This document shows, in pieces, positions 1-5,372 of a DNA stretch of 9,730 nucleotides. The translations under genes and the position numbers were made by a program. The first letter of the stretch is position 1, and every line of letters starts with the position of its first letter. The stretch comes from Lachnospiraceae bacterium (lineage in GTDB: Bacteria; Bacillota; Clostridia; Lachnospirales; Lachnospiraceae), in contig DNJW01000424.1 in NCBI GenBank assembly GCA_003488965.1, positions 1-9,730 on the forward strand. The letters run 5' to 3'. The notes beneath the pieces are model-generated. The model searched no databases. It was given only the letters and a program-made list of their open reading frames with translations, and was not told the DNA's origin.

Positions 1-1
1 T

Positions 2-26
2 GGATAGGGCTTTTGACACCCTAATC
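2..26. repeat. End of a palindromic repeat element (partial copy at window edge)
   Basis: Bases 4-21 (ATAGGGCTTTTGACACCC) are a perfect 18-base reverse complement of 1690-1707, the left arm of the inverted-repeat element between the binding-protein and first permease genes. Bases 2-26 also match that element's right end (1894-1918) in direct orientation at 21 of 25 positions, the first 15 being identical. The simplest reading is that a second copy lies mostly outside the window and that its right end is seen here. The rest of that copy cannot be seen, so this may instead be an isolated shared site. Confidence 0.5.
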
Positions 27-50
27 CTTATAGGAAAGACCTTCGCCAGA

Positions 51-97
51 AGGATATAGCATGAAGTGGCGAAGCCACTTTTTGTGCAGTATATCCT
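51..97 (+). other. Extended hairpin in the leader region
   Basis: AGGATATA (51-58) is complementary to TATATCCT (90-97). GCA (59-61) can extend this stem with TGC (85-87). Inside lies a perfect 7-bp hairpin, AAGTGGC (64-70) with GCCACTT (74-80), with a GAA loop and followed by three more T. The inner hairpin with its T run could be a weak intrinsic terminator of a gene to the left of the window, or the whole structure could be a cis-acting leader element. A competing stem, CCTTC (40-44) with GAAGG (49-53), overlaps the outer arm. The pairing is seen directly; the function is unknown. Confidence 0.45.
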
Positions 98-110
98 ATA
101 AAAGCCAAAT

Positions 111-157
111 ATAATCCTGCTTTTAGTGAAAAGTGTAAAAATAGTCCTTCTTTTTGT
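111..157 (+). promoter_or_regulatory. Pair of imperfect direct repeats, candidate activator site
   Basis: ATAATCCTGCTTTTAGT (111-127) and ATAGTCCTTCTTTTTGT (141-157) match at 14 of 17 positions and start exactly 30 bases apart, close to three helical turns. They sit just upstream of the possible promoter of the binding-protein gene. AraC-family regulators often bind two direct half-sites on one face of the helix, so this is a plausible target for the AraC-type response regulator encoded at 5373. That link is inferred from position and spacing only. Confidence 0.4.
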
Positions 158-180
158 CAATAGGATTCATTCAATATATC
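153..180 (+). promoter_or_regulatory. Possible weak promoter of the binding-protein gene
   Basis: TTTGTC (153-158) or the overlapping TTGTCA (154-159) could be a -35 element, with TATATC (175-180) as -10 at a spacing of 16 or 15 bases. Both boxes are imperfect, which would suit an activator-dependent promoter. The putative -35 overlaps the second of the two direct repeats, as is common for class II activation. No better promoter was seen between here and the start codon, but the match is weak. Confidence 0.3.
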
Positions 181-241
181 CGTGTTTTGCATTAAGATAT
201 AGCCAGAAACAAACAACCGAATGCAGACAAGGAGGGTATTG

Positions 242-1618
242 ATGAAAAGAAAAGCAGTGAGTTTATTAATGGCGGCAGTCATGAGCGCCGCTTTGCTGGC
301 GGGCTGCGGCAACAGCAGTCAGGCACCGGCACAGGAAGAAGCGTCGGCAGAGGCTTCGGAGAGCGAAGCGGCTGACGTGGAAGAAACGGCAGGGGACGGA
401 CAGGAGACGGCAGCAGAAAGCACCGGAGACGGCGAGGTGCTGGAATTCTATCACGGATATTATCATGAGGAGAGCGAGTGGCCTGCAGCAAAAGTGATGA
501 GAGATATTTATGATGATTTTGCAGCAGCCCATGCGGACGGCCCTGTTACGTTTAAGCCCATACCGGTAGAGAACCGGGCGGAAATTGTCAGCGCCCAGGT
601 GGCAGGCGGCAATTTCCCGGATATTGTGGATATTGACAAGACCGTCCCCCAGGCGGCTATCAGTCAGGAACTGGTACTGGACTTAAAGCCTTTTATCGAC
701 GAGAACGGCCTGCAGGATGCGGTGGGCATTAACTACACGCAGAATGCGGTAGACGGACATATTTATACAGTCCATGACCAGCTGGAGAGCCGGGGAATGT
801 GGTACAATACAGCAGTACTGGAAAGTGCGGGAGTAAAATGTGAAGAGATAAAAAGCTGGGATGACTTTGCTGCGGCTATGGATAAGGTAAATGCGCTGGG
901 AGACGGAAGCTACGGCTATGTGGCAGGACAAGGTTCTTTGTTTATGCTGAATGCGATGATGGCATCCACAGAAGAGGGAAGAAGCCTTCTGGCATCGGAG
1001 CTGACAGAGGATACGATTCAGTCAGAAGCATTTGCAGAGGCATTTAAGAAAACAGCAGCTATGGATCAGGCCAACGGCTCCGGGCATACTACGGAAGACC
1101 TTGGAAATCTGATGGATGACTTTAATAAAAAAGGAATGGTGGCAGCACTGTTTAACGGCGTATGGAATGCCAGCGGCATCGACGCGGAACTGGCCGATTC
1201 TATCCAGCCCGCTATTTTCCCGGGGGATGTGGCGATTGCTTCCGCAGGCGGCGGCATCAGTATTTCCAGCGGCATGAGCGAAGCTAAGACAGAGCTGGCG
1301 CTGGAGTTTCTTGCCTACATGGTAAGCCCGGAAGTGCAGGAAAAGATTTTTACCGGAGTACAGGCAGCGCCTTGCAACGCAACGCTGGATTTGCAGGCAT
1401 TGGCACAGGCAGGCGGCGACCCGATTATTTCCAAACTGGCAGAAGCATGTTCCCAGATTAACGGGGCAGGAACCGTTGTCATTAATCTGAATTATACATG
1501 GGGAGGAGATGTGGGCAATGCCATTATCAATGCGCTGATGGAATGCGCAGTCTCCGGCACGGATATAGATGCACGTTTTGAACAGCTTCAGCAGGAACTG
1601 ACAGCTTTGATAGCATAA
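242..1618 (+). CDS. ABC transporter sugar-binding lipoprotein (SBP family 1 type)
   Basis: This encodes the extracellular substrate-binding lipoprotein of a carbohydrate importer, 458 residues. The ATG at 242 is preferred to the in-frame ATG at 221 because AAGGAGG (229-235) lies at ideal distance from 242, and the signal peptide then starts MKRK. A short charged N-terminus and hydrophobic core end in the lipobox LLAGC, making Cys22 the probable lipidated residue. Residues 23-65 or so form an Ala/Glu-rich linker, followed by a mature domain with family-typical stretches such as GGNFPDIVDI, MWYNTAVLESAG and SWDDFAAAMDKV. The length is normal for the family. The two permease genes follow, but a 320-base gap with hairpins separates them, which may let this gene be expressed more strongly. 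The bound sugar cannot be read from sequence; the neighbouring GH29 gene suggests a fucosylated glycan. Confidence 0.93.
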   Translation: MKRKAVSLLMAAVMSAALLAGCGNSSQAPAQEEASAEASESEAADVEETAGDGQETAAESTGDGEVLEFYHGYYHEESEWPAAKVMRDIYDDFAAAHADGPVTFKPIPVENRAEIVSAQVAGGNFPDIVDIDKTVPQAAISQELVLDLKPFIDENGLQDAVGINYTQNAVDGHIYTVHDQLESRGMWYNTAVLESAGVKCEEIKSWDDFAAAMDKVNALGDGSYGYVAGQGSLFMLNAMMASTEEGRSLLASELTEDTIQSEAFAEAFKKTAAMDQANGSGHTTEDLGNLMDDFNKKGMVAALFNGVWNASGIDAELADSIQPAIFPGDVAIASAGGGISISSGMSEAKTELALEFLAYMVSPEVQEKIFTGVQAAPCNATLDLQALAQAGGDPIISKLAEACSQINGAGTVVINLNYTWGGDVGNAIINALMECAVSGTDIDARFEQLQQELTALIA

Positions 1619-1626
1619 TAGGAAGC

Positions 1627-1675
1627 GGCAGCCGTTCTGGGACGGAGAGAATTACCAGAAGGGCTGCCCTTTGTT
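1627..1675 (+). terminator. Stem-loop after the binding-protein gene (attenuating or 3'-stabilising)
   Basis: GGCAGCC (1627-1633) pairs with GGCTGCC (1662-1668), and TTCTGG (1635-1640) pairs with CCAGAA (1655-1660). This gives a 13-bp stem broken by one G-G mismatch, with a 14-base loop. It starts nine bases after the stop codon. The following bases (CTTTGTTATCTT) are T-rich but not a clean T tract. It may be a leaky terminator or a hairpin protecting the upstream message, giving more binding protein than permease. The structure is clear; the role is inferred. Confidence 0.6.
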
Positions 1676-1689
1676 ATCTTATAGGGGCC

Positions 1690-1913
1690 GGGTGTCAAAA
1701 GCCCTATATCGAAGCTGTTGATGGCAGATTGCACAAAAAAATATGTACAAATTCCACTGCACGAATTATTCCGATGAGCTTCTGAAAATGAAAATCGTGT
1801 TCAGCAAAGGCTTCCACGATTTTTGAATCTCATCTCCATCGTGCAAAAGTCATTTGTCCATATTCTTTTGTGCAATCCGCCAGGCAAAATTACGGATAGG
1901 GCTTTTGATGCTC
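1690..1913. repeat. 224-bp imperfect palindromic element (MITE-like or structured RNA)
   Basis: Nested complementary blocks fold this stretch into one long hairpin. The blocks are: 1690-1707 with 1896-1913 (18 pairs, 13 perfect Watson-Crick in a row plus five outer pairs of which three are G-U); 1723-1752 with 1852-1881 (27 of 30); TGCACGA (1758-1764) with TCGTGCA (1839-1845); GATGAG (1773-1778) with CTCATC (1829-1834); and AAAATCGTG (1791-1799) with CACGATTTT (1815-1823), around a 15-base loop. No open frame of note lies inside. Related end sequence also occurs at 2-26, as expected for a dispersed element. No clear target-site duplication was seen. It separates the binding-protein gene from the permeases and, if transcribed, would form a large hairpin in the operon message. 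Confidence 0.7.
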
Positions 1914-1944
1914 CAATCAAGACAGAACGTAATAGGAGGCAGTG

Positions 1945-2871
1945 ATGGAGAAGAAAAGGAAAAATAGGCTGGGGATGCGCAGGAAAGGGTTTATTTTGGC
2001 TTTTTTGGCGCCTACTTTGGCAGCGTTTGCGATATTTTATCTATATCCCATTTTGACAGTAATTTTAACATCCTTCTGCAAATGGGATTATACCAATATA
2101 AAAACTCCCCAGTTCTGGGGCTGGAATGAACTTTGGAATAATTACGAGTATATTTTTAAAACTTACCCTTATTTCTGGGAAGCTTTGCGCAATTCGTCGG
2201 CATGGGCATTGCTTGGGGCAGTGGTACAGATTCCTATAGCAACTTTGGTGGCTTTGGCGTTTTCCAGAAAAATCAGGGGTATCAAATTAATCCGTAACAT
2301 TTATATTATCCCCAATATGATATCTACCGCGGCAATGGGAATGATATTTCTCCAGCTATACAGCCCGTTATACGGCATTGTCAATCCGGTTATCCGTCTT
2401 TTTAACAAAGGATTTGACGAAAATATCCTGCTGCTGAAAGGACCGGCGTTCTGGGCCATGACAGGTGCGTATATTTTCTTCACAGGAACTACTACTTTGC
2501 TGATTCTGGGAAATATTATGGCCGTTCCGGAGGATGTGAAGGAAGCGGCGGTTCTGGACGGGGCGGACGGGTTAAAGCAGGACTGGTACATAACCCTGCC
2601 GATGATAAAGGGAACATTAAAAACCGTATCCGTTCTGGCGGCCACCAGCGGTTTTCTGCTGTATAACGAGGTTTATTTCCTCACAAAGGGAGCGGCAGGA
2701 ACCTATAGTATCAGCTATGTCATCCGGGAACTGGCAATAACCAGTCCGAGAACCCAGTTTGGCAGGGCAAATACGGTGGCAGTGGTACAGATTCTGGCGG
2801 GTATGGTTATTATTCTGCTGGTGAACGGATTGTACAGTATTTCATGGAAAAAGAAAGGAGAGGGCAGATGA
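1945..2871 (+). CDS. ABC sugar transporter permease, MalF/UgpA type
   Basis: This is the first of two inner-membrane channel subunits of a carbohydrate ABC importer, 308 residues, normal for the family. The ATG at 1945 is chosen over the in-frame GTG at 1942 because AGGAGG (1934-1939) leaves five bases before the ATG but only two before the GTG. About six membrane segments are visible, roughly at residues 15-40, 81-105, 118-140, 170-195, 224-246 and 277-299. The cytoplasmic EAA loop that docks the ATPase is intact: E200-A201-A202, G206, and I216-x-L218-P219 match the spacing of the EAA-x3-G-x9-I-x-LP consensus. It overlaps the next permease gene by four bases (ATGA). No ATP-binding subunit gene is present, as in many Firmicutes sugar importers that share an MsmK-type ATPase. 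Confidence 0.95.
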   Translation: MEKKRKNRLGMRRKGFILAFLAPTLAAFAIFYLYPILTVILTSFCKWDYTNIKTPQFWGWNELWNNYEYIFKTYPYFWEALRNSSAWALLGAVVQIPIATLVALAFSRKIRGIKLIRNIYIIPNMISTAAMGMIFLQLYSPLYGIVNPVIRLFNKGFDENILLLKGPAFWAMTGAYIFFTGTTTLLILGNIMAVPEDVKEAAVLDGADGLKQDWYITLPMIKGTLKTVSVLAATSGFLLYNEVYFLTKGAAGTYSISYVIRELAITSPRTQFGRANTVAVVQILAGMVIILLVNGLYSISWKKKGEGR

Positions 2872-3740
2872 GAGAGGGTGAAGGAAAAACAAGAGCAGCA
2901 GGGAAAAAGAGAAGCGTATCTCTTTCGGGCGGAACAAGGATTCTTACCTATGTGTGTCTGGCATGGGCAGCTCTGGTGGCGCTGGTGCCTCTTGTATGGC
3001 TGCTGCTTTCCAGCTTTAAAAAAGACCCGTTGGCACGGCCCGGTTTCCAGCTGCCGGAATCCATATGCCTGGACGGCTATGTTTCTACCTTCCGGGATTT
3101 GCATGTAATGCGTTATTTCGGAAACAGTATGGTGATTTCCCTTCTGTCCGTAATCATAAGCATTGTGATGATTTCCATGTCTGCTTATGTGGTGGCAAGG
3201 ATGGAATTCAAGGGGAAGGGGCTGGTGAGCCTGCTTCTGTATTCCACTATGTTCATACCGGCTACCGCGTTGACTTATCCGGTATATAATCTGGTAAACC
3301 GGCTGAATATTTATGATACAAGGGCAGCGCTGATTCTGATTTATTCATGCAGCGGTATTGCCGTCAGCTTTTTTGTTATTAAAAATTATTATATGAACAT
3401 ACCCAAAGAAATGGAGGAGGCGGCGAGAATTGACGGCTGCGGGTACGTACAGACTTGGGGAAAGGTTATCTTTCCGATTGCCCGTCCGGGGATTATGACG
3501 GCGGCCGTTCTGGCGTTTCTGAATAACTGGAACGAGTATTACTGGGCGTCTCTGGTTATGGTGACAAGAGAAAAAATGACAGTGCCGGCGCTGCTTTCTA
3601 CTTTTACTACCGCTTTCAGGACAAATTATAACGGTTTGTTTTCTGCCATGGTGGTTATCATACTGCCGCCGGTGGTACTGTACTGTGTATTCAGCAGGTT
3701 TTTTGTGGAAGCGCTGTCCGGAGGGGCGGTTAAAGGGTAG
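2868..3740 (+). CDS. ABC sugar transporter permease, MalG/UgpE type
   Basis: This is the second channel subunit of the importer, 290 residues. The ATG at 2868 overlaps the upstream stop codon as ATGA and has AAAGGAG (2854-2860) seven bases before it. An in-frame ATG at 2844 lies inside the upstream gene without a comparable site and is rejected. A basic N-terminus (about 23 residues) precedes the first membrane segment, and six segments are expected overall. The EAA loop is E184-A185-A186, G190, then V200-I-F-P203, a mild variant of the usual I-x-LP ending. The sequence NNWNEYYWAS near residues 220-229 resembles the conserved WNEY segment of MalG-type permeases. The GH29 gene starts 36 bases downstream, so one transcript is likely. 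Confidence 0.95.
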   Translation: MREGEGKTRAAGKKRSVSLSGGTRILTYVCLAWAALVALVPLVWLLLSSFKKDPLARPGFQLPESICLDGYVSTFRDLHVMRYFGNSMVISLLSVIISIVMISMSAYVVARMEFKGKGLVSLLLYSTMFIPATALTYPVYNLVNRLNIYDTRAALILIYSCSGIAVSFFVIKNYYMNIPKEMEEAARIDGCGYVQTWGKVIFPIARPGIMTAAVLAFLNNWNEYYWASLVMVTREKMTVPALLSTFTTAFRTNYNGLFSAMVVIILPPVVLYCVFSRFFVEALSGGAVKG

Positions 3741-3776
3741 AGGATTGAAAAAGAGGATAAAGGAGGATATAGTGGG

Positions 3777-5093
3777 ATGAACCGGGAGATTAGGGAGAGG
3801 ACGCGGTGGTTTAGGGAGGAGAGGTTTGGGATGTTTATCCATTGGGGGCTGTATGCGATTCCGGCATGCGGGGAATGGGTGATGTCCGAAAGAGAAATGA
3901 CGGTGGAGGAATATGAGAAGTATTTTGAACTGTTTGACCCTGTGGATTATAAGCCGGAGGAATGGGTGAGGCTGGCAAAGAGGGCGGGGATGAAGTATGC
4001 GGTACTGACGGCAAAGCATCATGACGGGTTTTGCTTATTTGATTCTGCCCTGACGGATTATAAGGCCACGAATACAAAGGCGGGAAGGGATTTGGTAAAG
4101 GAATTTATAGAAGCCTGTAGGGCGGAGGGCATCCGTGTGGGTCTGTATTATTCGGTGATTGATTGGCATCATCCGGATTTTCCCAAATATGGCGACAGAC
4201 AGCATCCCATGCGCAACCGGAAAGAGTATGAAGGGGAGCAGATTGATTTTGACAGGTACCTGGATTATATGCACGGTCAGGTAAAGGAACTGGTGACCAA
4301 TTACGGGAAGCTGGACATTCTCTGGTTCGATTTTTCTTATGATGATATGTGCGGGGAGAAATGGAGGGCATCGGAGCTGATAGAAATGGTGCGCCGCTAT
4401 CAGCCGGATGTGGTGATTGACAATAGGCTGGAGGGGTCCGGGGAAAACCACGGAAGTATCGCAACGGATAATCCGCTGCCCTACAGCGGCGATTTTGCCA
4501 GCCCGGAACAGATTATACCGCCGGAGGGCGTAAGGGATGTGAACGGGGAACTGATTCCCTGGGAACTATGCGCTACGATGAATAACCATTGGGGATACTG
4601 CAATTTTGATTATGAATATAAGCCGGCGGAAATGCTGATCCGCAAGCTGGTGGAATGTGTCAGCAAAGGCGGCAATATGATTTTGAACGTAGGGCCGGAT
4701 GCCAGAGGGAGAATTCCAGAAGAAAGCGTTAAAATTTTGAATGAGATAGGCGGCTGGATGGACAGAAACGGCGAAAGCATCTACGGCTGCGGCATCAGCA
4801 GCCTGCCGAAACCGGAATGGGGGCGGTATACCCAGAAAGGAAATGTGGTTTATGCCCATGTATTTGAATCCTCCCTGGGAGCGCTTCCTCTTTACGGAAT
4901 CGCGCCGCACATGCCGGATAAAATTCATTATCTTGCAGACGGCAGCGAAGTGCGGCGCGGAGAGGCATGGAATACAGCCACATTCTCCGAAACCGCTTTC
5001 GTATCTTTCGGGGAAAACCCGGTCTTCACCTATCCTTTGCCGGATAAAAGGGATACTGTATTGAGAATAGAACTTTATTCCCGCAGGCAATGA
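3777..5093 (+). CDS. Intracellular alpha-L-fucosidase, glycoside hydrolase family 29
   Basis: This predicted retaining exo-glycosidase would release terminal L-fucose from oligosaccharides. It has 438 residues, a compact catalytic barrel plus a short C-terminal beta region with no carbohydrate-binding module. No signal peptide or membrane segment is present, so it should act in the cytoplasm on imported sugar. Family marks seen are FGMFIHWGLY with His22, KHHDGF (80-85), LWFDF with Asp185 as the probable nucleophile, VIDNR, the SPEQ motif with Glu244 as candidate acid/base, WELCATMNNHWGY, and a C-terminal block from GGNMILNVGP to NGESIYG. The start at 3777 is supported by AAAGGAGG ending at 3766. 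The gene follows the two permeases closely and is closed by the terminator at 5161. The family is secure; linkage preference (alpha-1,2, 1,3/4 or 1,6) is not readable here. Confidence 0.93.
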   Translation: MNREIRERTRWFREERFGMFIHWGLYAIPACGEWVMSEREMTVEEYEKYFELFDPVDYKPEEWVRLAKRAGMKYAVLTAKHHDGFCLFDSALTDYKATNTKAGRDLVKEFIEACRAEGIRVGLYYSVIDWHHPDFPKYGDRQHPMRNRKEYEGEQIDFDRYLDYMHGQVKELVTNYGKLDILWFDFSYDDMCGEKWRASELIEMVRRYQPDVVIDNRLEGSGENHGSIATDNPLPYSGDFASPEQIIPPEGVRDVNGELIPWELCATMNNHWGYCNFDYEYKPAEMLIRKLVECVSKGGNMILNVGPDARGRIPEESVKILNEIGGWMDRNGESIYGCGISSLPKPEWGRYTQKGNVVYAHVFESSLGALPLYGIAPHMPDKIHYLADGSEVRRGEAWNTATFSETAFVSFGENPVFTYPLPDKRDTVLRIELYSRRQ

Positions 5094-5112
5094 ATCAAGT
5101 GCCGTGCTTAAA

Positions 5113-5160
5113 GCCAATTTTTGGTTGGACGGAGCATATTGGCGAATGACGCGAGAGTCA
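5113..5160 (+). other. Short stem-loops in the fucosidase 3' untranslated region
   Basis: Between the GH29 stop codon and the terminator, GCCAAT (5113-5118) can pair with ATTGGC (5138-5143), and TGAC (5147-5150) with GTCA (5157-5160). Together with the terminator hairpin this makes a run of three helices within about 75 bases. No match to a riboswitch or RNA family known to me was recognised. The stems are short and may occur by chance. Confidence 0.3.
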
Positions 5161-5189
5161 AAGCCTCTGCAGTCTGCTGCAGGGGTTTT
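5161..5189 (+). terminator. Intrinsic terminator of the transporter-fucosidase operon
   Basis: CCTCTGCAG (5164-5172) pairs with CTGCAGGGG (5177-5185) through nine pairs including one G-U, with a four-base TCTG loop. AAG before it pairs with TTT after it, and the T run is TTTT then GGTT. It stands about 70 bases after the fucosidase stop codon and ahead of a separate promoter, so it divides the window into two transcription units. Confidence 0.8.
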
Positions 5190-5205
5190 GGTTAATATAT
5201 CAATA

Positions 5206-5248
5206 GGCAGACGATTTCTCCAAACGTTATTGCCTTGAGAAATCAGCC
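5206..5248. other. Perfect 8-bp hairpin between the two operons
   Basis: GATTTCTC (5213-5220) is the exact reverse complement of GAGAAATC (5237-5244), with a 16-base spacer. GGC (5206-5208) can pair with GCC (5246-5248) across a small internal loop. It lies after the terminator and about 55-95 bases before the -35 of the regulator promoter, with no T tract of its own. It could be a dyad-symmetric protein-binding site or a minor RNA hairpin. No function can be assigned. Confidence 0.35.
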
Positions 5249-5299
5249 GTGAGGACGGGCAGAGCTTTTTGAATACATCTTTAGCCTCTCACATTTTTC

Positions 5300-5329
5300 T
5301 GGACGAATCCCCCTTTCCCCATGTATAAT
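5300..5329 (+). promoter_or_regulatory. Sigma-A-type promoter of the regulator operon
   Basis: A perfect TATAAT (5324-5329) is preceded by TGGACG (5300-5305), which matches four of six positions of TTGACA, at an 18-base spacing. Transcription would start near 5336, giving a leader of about 37 bases before the response-regulator ATG. The better fit to consensus than the promoter upstream of the binding-protein gene suits constitutive expression of a sensor operon. Confidence 0.68.
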
Positions 5330-5372
5330 AACTATACTCAAGTAAAAAGGATCAACAGAAAAGAGGCAGTAT

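Noticed and set aside
1690..1913. CRISPR array or intact insertion sequence
   Set aside because: There are no regularly spaced identical repeats and no transposase reading frame; the stretch is one long imperfect palindrome.
2878..3108. Plus-strand open frame overlapping the second permease
   Set aside because: It is out of frame with the permease, and its translation is rich in Trp and Cys with no recognisable domain; it is a shadow of the real gene.
5113..5189. Possible riboswitch after the fucosidase gene
   Set aside because: The stem arrangement ends in a terminator, but it lies just after a stop codon with no gene directly controlled by it, and the conserved cores of common riboswitch classes were not recognised. 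It is kept only as structured 3' untranslated sequence.
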